The notes below the pieces were generated by a model. That model searched no databases, was not told where the DNA came from, and was given only the letters and a program-made list of their open reading frames with translations. The translations under genes were made by a program, and so were the position numbers. DNA of 64,000 nucleotides from Bacteroides sp. 51 (GTDB lineage: Bacteria > Bacteroidota > Bacteroidia > Bacteroidales > Bacteroidaceae): positions 135,884-199,883 of the forward strand of contig NZ_QVMI01000001.1 of NCBI RefSeq assembly GCF_010500965.1, in the 5' to 3' direction. This document shows positions 1 through 7,987 of the stretch, one piece after another; positions within the stretch are counted from its first letter, which is position 1; each line of letters begins with the position of its first letter.

Positions 1-1
1 C

Positions 2-1468
2 ACCATTACCGCCAACTCTAACCGGTCATTCTCCGAAATAGTAACAGCCTATGACAAACATGGAAACATGCAAGGGCTTAAACGCTATGGAAACACCGGT
101 TCGTCAAATAAGTTAATAGATGATCTTTCATTCGGGTATATGGGTAATCAATTGAAGTATGTCAACGATGCCATTGCAGAAACAGCTGTAAACCAGAGTT
201 TCCATTTCATGGACAAAAGCAAAAGTACCGGAAATGAATTCACTTATGACGGGAATGGCAACATGGTCACAGATAATAACAAAAACATTACCAATATTCA
301 ATATAATATTTTAAATTTGCCTAGGAAGGTGCAACTCTCTACAGGTGGGCTAGTTAAGTATACGTATGACGCCGCAGGTATTAAACATAACGTAACCCAC
401 CAAGGTGCAGGAGTAAACAAATCTACCGACTACTGCGGCACAGTGATCTATGAAAACGGGATACTCAACAAAATTCTGACAGAAGAGGGATATATCACTT
501 TTGTTGGAACCACACCGACCTACCATTATTACCTGAAAGACCATTTAGGAAACAATCGTGTAGTATTGCATCAAAACGGTTCAACAGTAGAGCAGGTAAA
601 CCATTACTACCCTTTCGGCGGGTTATTTGACCAAACAGCCGAAACGCTACAAACCTACAAGTATAATGGCAAGGAACTGGACAGAACGTATGACATAGAC
701 TTGTATGATTACTCGGCCAGGTATATGGATGGTGCACTGGGAAGGTTTACGACGATGGATCCAATGGCGGAAAAGTATTATGGGATTAGTCCGTATGCGT
801 ATTGTGCGAATAATCCAATGAGGTTTGTGGATCCGACGGGAAAAGATATACTCGTATTAATATGGAGTTCCAATAATAATAGAAGTGGGCATGCTGGGAT
901 CGCCATCTCTAATTATAAGCAAGTTAATGTAACCGACTCAAACGGTAATATTGTACATGACGAAAATGGGAACCCACAAACTCAAATGGTGTCTGATGGA
1001 ACTTACACATATCGAGATTTATGGCCAAAGGAGAGTATTTCGCTTCTTGATAGAACAATTACAAGTCAAGCTGATTATCAAAGCGGTAATATAACGTTAG
1101 ATGACGCAATTAATAATGATGTCACAAACTTATTCACTTATGGGGAACCGGCTGATGGATTAATTAAGCTTGAAACAAATTATAATACAGACCAAAATGT
1201 AAATAAGAGTTTGAATGAATTTGAGCAAAAAAGAACTATATTTTCACCTGAAAGATGGAACTGCTCTACTTATGTGAAAGATGGAATTAATGCTTCAGGA
1301 GCAAATGTGTCAAGAGAAGAACCTATTATACCTGGTGTAACAGCCGTTACACCTAACAGGCTCTTTAGAGATACTAAATTATTGAAAAATGCGTCTGTCC
1401 TAAAAGAGCCAAATGTCGATTTAAATACCCCTTGGCTTCAAAGAAGGATTAGCTCATCAAAAAAATAA
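2..1468 (+). CDS. RHS-repeat protein, C-terminal part with variable toxin-like tip (5' truncated by window)
   Basis: The reading frame is open from base 2, so the gene starts before the window; the first ATG at 68 is internal, since the preceding codons still read as YD-repeat (AYDKHGNM). The last RHS/YD repeats are followed by the conserved core (YLKDHLGNNR, YYPFG, YNGKELD, YDYSARYMD, GRFTTMDP, FVDPTG, ending near base 839). After it comes a variable region of about 208 residues, as in polymorphic toxins. That region holds GHAGIAI (near 889) and, much later, NCSTYV (near 1260). A His motif before the Cys motif is the order of permuted NlpC/P60 (YiiX-like) cysteine hydrolases. The tip looks more AT-rich than the core, as expected of an exchangeable toxin module. 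The RHS assignment is firm; the hydrolase call is inference. Confidence 0.9.
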   Translation, partial: TITANSNRSFSEIVTAYDKHGNMQGLKRYGNTGSSNKLIDDLSFGYMGNQLKYVNDAIAETAVNQSFHFMDKSKSTGNEFTYDGNGNMVTDNNKNITNIQYNILNLPRKVQLSTGGLVKYTYDAAGIKHNVTHQGAGVNKSTDYCGTVIYENGILNKILTEEGYITFVGTTPTYHYYLKDHLGNNRVVLHQNGSTVEQVNHYYPFGGLFDQTAETLQTYKYNGKELDRTYDIDLYDYSARYMDGALGRFTTMDPMAEKYYGISPYAYCANNPMRFVDPTGKDILVLIWSSNNNRSGHAGIAISNYKQVNVTDSNGNIVHDENGNPQTQMVSDGTYTYRDLWPKESISLLDRTITSQADYQSGNITLDDAINNDVTNLFTYGEPADGLIKLETNYNTDQNVNKSLNEFEQKRTIFSPERWNCSTYVKDGINASGANVSREEPIIPGVTAVTPNRLFRDTKLLKNASVLKEPNVDLNTPWLQRRISSSKK

Positions 1469-1475
1469 TAAAGAT

Positions 1476-1853
1476 ATGAAGAAAGTGAATTTATTGACAA
1501 TGTTTCTCTGTTGTATCATTCTAAGTGGATGTAGTCAAAATGAAACGATTCTGAGCAGAGAAGGAGTTCTGCAAGTAAATGTTAGGAAACATGTAAAAGA
1601 AGCGGATAGTTGTAGTTTTTATAAAGAAATTACAGATAAACAATGGATAGATGAGTTTATACTTAGAGTTTATAAAGGGAAACACGATCCTTTCAGACAT
1701 TACTCTGGAACATATAATATCAATGTTATATATCCTGATACTACTGTTTATCTTGTCATTCAAGAGAACTATATAAAAACAAATCATAAAGCTGGCGCTT
1801 TTAAATCAGAATACGAACTATCTGATTTCTTAAAAAACAGTCTTTGTGATTAA
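1476..1853 (+). CDS. small lipoprotein, candidate immunity protein to the RHS tip
   Basis: This 125-residue protein starts 7 nt after the RHS stop codon, which implies co-transcription. Residues 1-18 form a signal peptide ending in the lipobox ILSGC, with Cys19 as the lipidated residue. The mature part is charged and contains a GTYNINVIYPDTTVYL strand-like stretch. I recognise no family. Its size, position directly behind a variable RHS tip, and AT-rich composition are those of an immunity gene. A periplasmic lipoprotein would suit a toxin acting in the periplasm, for instance on peptidoglycan. Function is inferred from context only. Confidence 0.7.
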   Translation: MKKVNLLTMFLCCIILSGCSQNETILSREGVLQVNVRKHVKEADSCSFYKEITDKQWIDEFILRVYKGKHDPFRHYSGTYNINVIYPDTTVYLVIQENYIKTNHKAGAFKSEYELSDFLKNSLCD

Positions 1854-1914
1854 TTAGTGTCTTACACTAAAAAAGTTGACTAATTTATAACCTCTTTTAA
1901 AGTGAATTTTTATC

Positions 1915-1957
1915 AAGCAGCTACCATTCTCTAACGCGTGGTAGCTGCTTTCTTTCT
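1915..1957 (+). terminator. intrinsic terminator of the RHS/immunity unit
   Basis: AAGCAGCTACCA (1915-1926) pairs perfectly with TGGTAGCTGCTT (1939-1950) across a 12-nt loop, followed by a T-rich run (TCTTTCT). It lies 62 nt past the immunity-gene stop. Confidence 0.85.
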
Positions 1958-2017
1958 ACAAACCATTAAAAATCATCTATTATTCTGCAACATACAGAGA
2001 GCAGATCCACTTCACAT

Positions 2018-2048
2018 AATACTGGTATCCCTAGGACATACCAGTATT
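2018..2048. repeat. perfect 11-bp inverted repeat, no T-tract
   Basis: AATACTGGTAT (2018-2028) and ATACCAGTATT (2038-2048) flank a 9-nt loop CCCTAGGAC. CCTAGG recurs at 2052-2057. No poly-T follows, so it is not a simple terminator. The stretch 1854-2320 has no convincing gene; it holds this hairpin, the terminator before it and a promoter near 2290. Confidence 0.6.
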
Positions 2049-2268
2049 ATCTCCTAGGCATCTTATTGGTATCTCGTAGAGCTTTTACCACCTGCCGGAA
2101 GCCTTTTTAACCGAGCTTACTTTTCTTTAAATTTCTGCATGCAATTAACGCCTTTTTTACGTGCAAAACTTTAAAGTTTTACAGCAACGATATTCGAGCA
2201 AACACATAGCTTTGATTGATTACCCATCAACTTTCCCGATTGATTCGGCAAAAGGAAACAATGTTTTC

Positions 2269-2298
2269 TTGATATCTTTAGATTATTACGTAAATTTG
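2269..2298 (+). promoter_or_regulatory. Bacteroidales sigma-ABfr promoter for the 2321 gene
   Basis: TAAATTTG (2291-2298) matches the -7 consensus TAnnTTTG. A TTGA (2269-2272) lies 18 nt upstream in the -33 position. Predicted leader is only about 15 nt. Confidence 0.5.
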
Positions 2299-2320
2299 CT
2301 CCTTTCACCAAGAAAGCATT

Positions 2321-2716
2321 ATGGCACATCGTTTAAATACCAATAAGCAATTTATGATAGGCAACGGCATTCTGGCATTTGCCATCATCTTCGTCGTTGT
2401 CATCTTTGTCTATATGAGTTTCCGGCTAAAACGCCAACTGGATGCCGAGAGATATTACAATGAAACATACACCATTAGCCTCACAAAAGGATTTGTAGGA
2501 GATTCGCTAGCTATCTACATCAACGACAGCTTAATTGTCGAGAAACAAATTAGTGAAGAGCCTTTCACTATTGAAGTAGCCCGTTTTGAAGAGCAAAGCG
2601 CATTGATGATCGTAGACCAAAACACCGATAAACTATCGACATTCGACCTGAGCAACAAAGGGGGCACAGTTTCGCTGGTTAAGGAAGAAGATGGAATTAA
2701 ACAGTTAGCACAATAA
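2321..2716 (+). CDS. small single-pass membrane protein, unknown function
   Basis: 131 residues. A short cytosolic N-terminus is followed by one hydrophobic segment at about residues 14-33 (rich in I, F and V) and then a soluble, acidic domain of about 95 residues that looks beta-rich (TYTISLTKGFVGDSLAIYIND). I do not recognise a family. A promoter-like TAAATTTG precedes it and it converges on the retropepsin-like gene, so it is probably a monocistronic unit. The domain likely faces the periplasm. Real gene by start context and protein-like composition; function unknown. Confidence 0.75.
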   Translation: MAHRLNTNKQFMIGNGILAFAIIFVVVIFVYMSFRLKRQLDAERYYNETYTISLTKGFVGDSLAIYINDSLIVEKQISEEPFTIEVARFEEQSALMIVDQNTDKLSTFDLSNKGGTVSLVKEEDGIKQLAQ

Positions 2717-2740
2717 TCCGGAAGTGGTGACAGCCACAGT

Positions 2741-3910
2741 TTAAAGAAAGGCTTCCGCCGGAAGCGAATAACGTTCACCATTAGGTTTTTCGAACCAAAC
2801 GGTACTGTTTCCAGAAGTAGCATACTGTTCCAGAAGCAAGTTCAACCTTGTTCGGTAGCAATCGTCCATATTCTCGAATGTCTGGTCCCCGATTTGCGTA
2901 ATCCGGTCACCAACAGTAATTGTCCGGGACAACTCCTTATCCCAAATAACTGTTATAATCAAATTTGAGCCGATTACACCACAGTTGGCTTTATTGCGGA
3001 TATCTTTCCACTCACAATCTTTAAAAGGAATAAAACAATATCGTTTACGGGGATAATCAAGAATTATATCTCCCAAATCAGCCATCATAAATCCAATAGA
3101 AGTAGTAGGAGCCTCTTGTACCGGTATATTTCTCAAGGTATGTCCACCGAAATTAAATTCAGCAATCAATGCACGGAATTGTTTATGAAAAAGGATTTGC
3201 CCATGCAACCCTTTGAAATCAGCACCGTACCCCTCTTCTTCTTCCACAAAAGTCAACAGGTTTTTCTCTTTACACTGTTGATACGCTGCGCTATCAATCA
3301 AGATACGCGGGTATTCATTTCCGCTATCAAACAACAACTCGTCCGAAGCACCATTATTTAACCGAACCCAGCAATACGACTTTGAAAAGTCAGTAGCCAT
3401 CTTCTTCCACTCCAGTTTTCCAGATGTTATACGACTTGCTTTATCGGCCAATATCATAAGCTTTGACTGGCTGTCGAACTTCACCACAAACTCTTTCAGG
3501 ATATCGCCACCAATGATACCATCTACACCCGAACACCGGAAAAGCCGGGTGTTATTATCAAAGACCTGTGCCTGAAGAGCCTTTACCGGAATACCACCGA
3601 TTCTCAGATGTTCTACAATGGCCAATGGCTGTTCATTGGTTATACTGTAAACATCTATCACCTTTCTTGTATCATCAGCAATAGACAATTGGCATTCATC
3701 TACAACCAAACGAGTCACTGAAGTGAAAGGACTTCCGGTATCCACTATAAATTTATATCGCATATTCTTTATGGATACTTCGATTACAGGAATACGTCCG
3801 TTATTCAAGCCCTTATACGGAATCTCTATATACAAGCCTTTGCTTTTACCTTGTCCACACAAACTAAAAACCATACATAGAGATAGAAGAATGAGGTAAA
3901 TTCGCTTCAT
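2741..3910 (-). CDS. secreted retropepsin-like aspartyl protease with PDZ-like C-terminus
   Basis: 389 residues with a signal peptide (about 1-20). Two aspartyl-protease active-site motifs are visible: FIVDTGS at Asp57 and LLFDSGN at Asp195. This is the two-lobed single-chain arrangement of retropepsin-like (gag-asp type) proteases. A region at about 315-380 containing ITVGDRITQIGDQ resembles a PDZ domain, which would bind peptide C-termini. Bacteroidales carry many such periplasmic proteases; substrates are unknown. It lies 11 nt downstream of the metallopeptidase gene 3922-4623 on the same strand, so the two may be co-transcribed. Confidence 0.85.
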   Translation of the reverse strand: MKRIYLILLSLCMVFSLCGQGKSKGLYIEIPYKGLNNGRIPVIEVSIKNMRYKFIVDTGSPFTSVTRLVVDECQLSIADDTRKVIDVYSITNEQPLAIVEHLRIGGIPVKALQAQVFDNNTRLFRCSGVDGIIGGDILKEFVVKFDSQSKLMILADKASRITSGKLEWKKMATDFSKSYCWVRLNNGASDELLFDSGNEYPRILIDSAAYQQCKEKNLLTFVEEEEGYGADFKGLHGQILFHKQFRALIAEFNFGGHTLRNIPVQEAPTTSIGFMMADLGDIILDYPRKRYCFIPFKDCEWKDIRNKANCGVIGSNLIITVIWDKELSRTITVGDRITQIGDQTFENMDDCYRTRLNLLLEQYATSGNSTVWFEKPNGERYSLPAEAFL

Positions 3911-3921
3911 AACAGTTATAA

Positions 3922-4623
3922 TTAAAAATCCGTTTTATATTTCTTCAATTCATTACGCAGTTCAAAAGCTTTATTATCTGTCACTGAGTTAAGCAAATCC
4001 CAGAAACGGTCGCTGTGATTCATCTCACGGGTGTGGCAAAGCTCGTGCAACAATACGTAATCAATTAAATCTTGCGGCAATAGAACAAGGAAATAAGAGA
4101 GGTTAATGTCTTTCTTAGTCGAGCAACTCCCCCATCGCCCACGACTGGAGTTGATCTTTACTTTATTATAGGGTAGATTATGTTTATTGGAGAGCATATA
4201 AAGTCGTGGAGGAAGGATTATTTTTGCATTCCGGCGCAAAGCCTCTTCAATTACTTTCCGCAGCCACTCCTGCAATCCCTCATCATCAAAGTTTGCCGTT
4301 GGCGGACAAATGATCTTCATCTCACCCAGTTCGGAGTGAGCCAGAAACTTATCGCGCTGGCCGGTAACCACTGACAACTTAAAGAAAGGAGTATCTATCC
4401 GAAAGTCCAGGTCAATCTTTTTATGTCTGGGTAACCGTTGTTGTGCTGCACGGAGCCTATGTCGCAAGGATTCAATGGCATTCTGTATTTCCTTATTGGT
4501 GGTACCGGGAGGCACAGTAACATAAATCGCATCCGGTTTGGTGCGGAAAGTCAAACGCCTGGCGCGCGGATTAACCCGCACAATCAGTTGTCCCAATTCT
4601 TTATCTTCAATTACTCCGATCAT
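3922..4623 (-). CDS. YgjP/DUF45-type zinc metallopeptidase
   Basis: 233 residues, no signal peptide, so cytosolic. The family signature RGRWGSC (161-167) is followed by the zinc motif HELCH (193-197) and a downstream His203 in MNHSDRFW as third ligand, the arrangement of the SprT/M48-like YgjP (DUF45) family. The N-terminal half carries the beta-rich region common to this family. Members are annotated as metal-dependent hydrolases; the E. coli homologue has been linked to nucleotide hydrolysis rather than proteolysis, so the substrate is uncertain. First gene of a possible two-gene operon with the retropepsin-like gene. Confidence 0.85.
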   Translation of the reverse strand: MIGVIEDKELGQLIVRVNPRARRLTFRTKPDAIYVTVPPGTTNKEIQNAIESLRHRLRAAQQRLPRHKKIDLDFRIDTPFFKLSVVTGQRDKFLAHSELGEMKIICPPTANFDDEGLQEWLRKVIEEALRRNAKIILPPRLYMLSNKHNLPYNKVKINSSRGRWGSCSTKKDINLSYFLVLLPQDLIDYVLLHELCHTREMNHSDRFWDLLNSVTDNKAFELRNELKKYKTDF

Positions 4624-4733
4624 TATTAATTTTATATAAAATCCTGCCTCAGTCCAATGCGCCCCACGGTATACCGTAGGTAATAATTACCAACTGATCA
4701 GTCAATCAATATCCCTAAACATTTAACCCGAAT

Positions 4734-4741
4734 CAAAAATA
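4734..4741 (-). promoter_or_regulatory. possible promoter for the YgjP gene
   Basis: On the minus strand this reads TATTTTTG, a match to TAnnTTTG, about 105 nt upstream of the start codon; no clear -33 element. A perfect 12-bp palindrome ACGGTATACCGT lies between it and the gene at 4666-4677 and could be an operator. No gene is visible in 4624-4996. Confidence 0.35.
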
Positions 4742-4934
4742 CAGAGATTTATTGTATTGCACGTAGTTTTCACCCTACAATTTATACAAGACATTGAGAA
4801 TCAACAAACTCATAAGCAAAATAAATATAAAGAATGAATCATCTCAACTCCCGGAAGCAAAGCATTGACGACTCCGGTTTGCTCCGGATTTGATACATTT
4901 TGCAGTTTAACTAAAGATTTTTTAAGCACAATGG

Positions 4935-4962
4935 TTGAATTTACATTTTTTGAATATCTTTG
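4935..4962 (+). promoter_or_regulatory. promoter of the 5.0-13.3 kb cluster
   Basis: TATCTTTG (4955-4962) matches TAnnTTTG. TTGA (4935-4938) lies 16 nt upstream, slightly close for the -33 element. The start codon at 4997 would follow a leader of about 28 nt. This placement argues against the longer frame that begins at 4865, because that frame would start upstream of the promoter. Confidence 0.6.
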
Positions 4963-4996
4963 CATATCTTTTATTAATCCAATTATTCAGAATCTT

Positions 4997-6364
4997 ATGA
5001 GAAGACTATCCATCACTTTAGTAGCCTTAGCACTACTACAATCGGGTGTTATGTTTGCACAAAAAAACGCGGAAAAAGGAGAAGAGTATCGTCGTAGTTC
5101 ACTTTGTACCTATCTGATAGACGAAGGTGAAATGCCCAAAATTGATACTATAAAGCAAGCGTTTCTGGATGCCCCCATTCCAATCAAATATAACGACCAC
5201 AATGTATGCGAACGTATATTTTCTGTAAATCTTGAAGGGCTTACCGACGAACATAGAAAAGCATTCGAGGCACATATGGCCCAATCTGGTGAAACCAATA
5301 AGCCTAAAAAGAAAAAAGGCGGATTTGGTGCTGCATTAGGAGGCTTGGGAAAAGACTTACTTAACGAAGCAGCCGGAGGAAAATCCGTCCTCGTAGACGA
5401 TAAATCAAAACAAGACATTGAAATAGCTACATATAATTATCTGTTAGAACAGAAAATAGCCAAAGCATTGTTTGACAAATGGTTTATTGATGGAAACGGA
5501 CAATTTACCGACGCATTGATGCGCGAACGTGGATTGTTTGATGCCTCGGCTTTAGACCTGCAAACTGCTCAGAGCAGCCTTGGCGGTATGGAAATATTAG
5601 CCACCGAAGGCGAAGAGTTGGTAAAAAACACATTTGTAGTTGTTTCCCGCTTCCGCTATATGAGCAAAGATGAAGTCATTGCCGAAGGACAAAGTTATGT
5701 TGCTACAGCAGGTGCATTAACAGGCAACTCTGAGGCAGCAGGTGCACTTAATGCATTAGGCGGACTTGGAGCTAAAGCTGCACTTGGCGAAGGATACTAT
5801 GTAACAATCACTTCATATCTTTACCAACTTATCTGGAACGACGAGGTCAAAGCCAAATTATACGAGTTGTGGGATAATAAAGCACAGTATGACACAGCAG
5901 ATTTCTTCGAACTGAAATACATCGGATCTGAAAGAGCACGCGCAGGAGTAAGAGCAGGTATGTTCACAAAGAAAACAGAAGAAGAATTGATCCGTATTGC
6001 TACCATCAATGCAACCGATGCCGTTTTAGCCAAGTTGGAAAAGAAGTATGAAACATTCCGCACAAAAACACCAATAGTCATTACAGAAAATGGTGAGATC
6101 ACTGCACATATCGGCACTAAAGAAGATTTGAAAGGCGGCGATAAATTTGAAGTACTTGAGCGGATAATAGACAAAAAGACTGGGCTGGAAACTCATCAAA
6201 GGGTAGGTACCATCAAAGTAGCTAAAGGTAAAATCTGGAATAACATATACATGGCATCCGACGATGAAAACGCAACTACTGACAGCAATGGATTGACTGC
6301 TACCGTATTTGAAGGAAATGCAAAAAGTTTCCGTAACGGAATGCTTATCAGACAGCTAGATTAA
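4997..6364 (+). CDS. secreted protein of unknown function, first gene of the SPFH/GYF cluster
   Basis: The frame is open from 4865, but I choose ATG 4997: it begins a clear signal peptide (MRRLSITLVALALL, cleavage near MFA-Q) and lies about 28 nt after the predicted promoter. That gives 455 residues. The mature protein has a Gly-rich stretch with lysines (about residues 95-120), a second Ala/Gly-rich hydrophobic stretch near 235-270 (ATAGALTGNSEAAG) and no cysteine-rich or catalytic motif I can name. No family recognised. Probably periplasmic or outer-membrane associated, like its neighbours. A strong hairpin follows the stop codon. Confidence 0.8.
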   Translation: MRRLSITLVALALLQSGVMFAQKNAEKGEEYRRSSLCTYLIDEGEMPKIDTIKQAFLDAPIPIKYNDHNVCERIFSVNLEGLTDEHRKAFEAHMAQSGETNKPKKKKGGFGAALGGLGKDLLNEAAGGKSVLVDDKSKQDIEIATYNYLLEQKIAKALFDKWFIDGNGQFTDALMRERGLFDASALDLQTAQSSLGGMEILATEGEELVKNTFVVVSRFRYMSKDEVIAEGQSYVATAGALTGNSEAAGALNALGGLGAKAALGEGYYVTITSYLYQLIWNDEVKAKLYELWDNKAQYDTADFFELKYIGSERARAGVRAGMFTKKTEEELIRIATINATDAVLAKLEKKYETFRTKTPIVITENGEITAHIGTKEDLKGGDKFEVLERIIDKKTGLETHQRVGTIKVAKGKIWNNIYMASDDENATTDSNGLTATVFEGNAKSFRNGMLIRQLD

Positions 6365-6384
6365 TCATCATTATATAATCCAGT

Positions 6385-6428
6385 AAATTGATAATATGCT
6401 TCAATGGCGTATTATCAATTTGCATTTT
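6385..6428 (+). terminator. strong hairpin between first and second cluster genes (terminator or attenuator)
   Basis: A 15-bp stem (6385-6399 with 6407-6421; one mismatch that becomes a G-U pair in RNA) and a 7-nt loop TTCAATG, followed by GCATTTTAAT. It lies 20 nt after the upstream stop and 19 nt before the next start. The T-run is weak, so partial read-through is likely. Confidence 0.65.
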
Positions 6429-6439
6429 AATACAACAGA

Positions 6440-6958
6440 ATGAAACGTATATTATTTATTGTAACCATTTTGGCTTTGAGCTTTGGCTATGCATCGGCAC
6501 AAAAGAAAGCAAAGCGACAAGCCGACGAAGCCACTATGTCGTGGAATTATGAGATTGAACAGGTAGCTACCGGAAAAAAAGGAAGCGTAATTGTTAAGAT
6601 CTGGACCATATCGTCCAAACCAGAAGTAGCTGCCGACCAAGCCAAGAAGAATGCTGTGCATGGCATTATTTTTAAAGGTGTACCCGAGAAAGATCGCCTT
6701 CCTTCAAAACGCCCATTGATGAAAGATGTTAATGGTTATGAAGAGAACAAAGCCTTTTTCGATGAATTCCTATCAAACGGAGGCGCTTATATGCGCTTTG
6801 TAACACTTACAACAAACGGCGTACTTGATGCCGGCGACCTGCTTAAAATCACTAAAAAGGAATATAAGGTTGGCGTACAGGTAACTGTTAACTATGATGA
6901 GTTACGCAAATACCTCGAACAAAGCGGAGTTATCAAGAAACTCGATTCAGGTTTCTAA
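6440..6958 (+). CDS. secreted protein, LPP20/FlgT-like fold suspected
   Basis: 172 residues. Signal peptide about 1-20 (MKRILFIVTILALSFG, cleavage after ASA). The mature protein has a strand followed by a helix with spaced alanines (VAADQAKKNAVHGIIF), the strand-helix pattern seen in LPP20- and FlgT-N-like domains; the last cluster gene shows a similar pattern more clearly. No catalytic motif. Family not recognised with certainty. Lies behind a hairpin at 6385 and 60 nt ahead of the next gene. Confidence 0.75.
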   Translation: MKRILFIVTILALSFGYASAQKKAKRQADEATMSWNYEIEQVATGKKGSVIVKIWTISSKPEVAADQAKKNAVHGIIFKGVPEKDRLPSKRPLMKDVNGYEENKAFFDEFLSNGGAYMRFVTLTTNGVLDAGDLLKITKKEYKVGVQVTVNYDELRKYLEQSGVIKKLDSGF

Positions 6959-7018
6959 TTGATCCTGACTACAAATTATAACAACATATAACAAAAAATT
7001 CCTCAATTCAATTATACA

Positions 7019-7963
7019 ATGAGAACAAGAATAATCCTATCCATAATCTCTATCTTCTGCTTTTCTGTATTATCTTTCGGACAAGCTAAAAAGCCCACAT
7101 TGATGGTAGTGCCAAGTGACAATTGGTGTGCTACTAATGGTTATATGACTACTGTTGACATGCAGGGAGCCATCGAACAATTCCCCGATTATGAAAATGC
7201 ACTGTTGAACAATAACCTGACATTTGCCATCAGTAAGATCGGCGAATTGATGAGTTCGCAAGGTTTCGATTTACAAGACTTGGGCATGGTTATGAAGAAT
7301 CTCCGCAATGATGCCGTTCTGGATGATGTAACAAGATCTTCCGAAGGTAATGACCTTGCTGAAAACGCACGGGAAAGATTAATGAGAGTAGCCAAAGCCG
7401 ACATCATCATTCAACTGTCGTATCACATTAACAAAGTAGGCCCTAAATATTCGTTAACCTACAACATGCAAGGAATCGATGCTTATACTGAAAAGCAAAT
7501 AGCTGCTGCATCGGGCACAGGAGAGCAAATCTTTAGCGGAGAGTTTTCTATGCTACTCGAAAAGAGCATTGTAGAAAACATTGGCGGCTTCCAGGGGCAA
7601 TTTCAGGACTACCTGGATAAGCTTCAGGAGCAAGGTAGAGAGGTAAGACTTGAGTGTAGAGCATGGAATGGCAATGAAATCAATTTCGAATCGGATTACG
7701 GTGGCGAAGAGCTTGGATTCCTTATCGAAGAATGGATGGCCGATAACACCGTACAAGGTCGTTTCTCTACGGATGATGCCAGCGAAAACAGAATGACTTT
7801 CAGCCAGGTACGCATTCCATTGGTAAACGAAAGAGGACGGGCGGTCGACACACGCCTTTGGGCAAACGGCCTTCGTCGTTGGCTGAAGGAGAAATACAGC
7901 ATTGAGGCTAAGCTTTACATCAAAGGTTTAGGGAAAGCGATTATAATGGTTGGAGAGAAGTAA
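7019..7963 (+). CDS. secreted protein of unknown function (DUF6175-like)
   Basis: 314 residues with a signal peptide (about 1-21, cleavage near SFG-Q). The mature N-terminus KKPTLMVVPSDNWC and the segment SYHINKVGPKYSLTYNMQGID are, from memory, typical of the Bacteroidetes family DUF6175; I could not check this. The overall pattern (an N-terminal MVVPS strand, a central IIQLSYHINKVG strand) resembles CsgG/TolB-N-like periplasmic folds. Next gene starts 24 nt downstream, so they are co-transcribed. Function unknown. Confidence 0.75.
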   Translation: MRTRIILSIISIFCFSVLSFGQAKKPTLMVVPSDNWCATNGYMTTVDMQGAIEQFPDYENALLNNNLTFAISKIGELMSSQGFDLQDLGMVMKNLRNDAVLDDVTRSSEGNDLAENARERLMRVAKADIIIQLSYHINKVGPKYSLTYNMQGIDAYTEKQIAAASGTGEQIFSGEFSMLLEKSIVENIGGFQGQFQDYLDKLQEQGREVRLECRAWNGNEINFESDYGGEELGFLIEEWMADNTVQGRFSTDDASENRMTFSQVRIPLVNERGRAVDTRLWANGLRRWLKEKYSIEAKLYIKGLGKAIIMVGEK

Positions 7964-7987
7964 ACGGACCCCAAAAACCAAAATGAC

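Noticed and set aside
2161-2346. 61-residue plus-strand frame
   Set aside because: It has no recognisable domain, spans a promoter-like sequence and overlaps the next gene's start.
4865-4996. N-terminal extension of the first cluster gene
   Set aside because: It would begin upstream of the predicted promoter and hide the signal peptide that starts at 4997.
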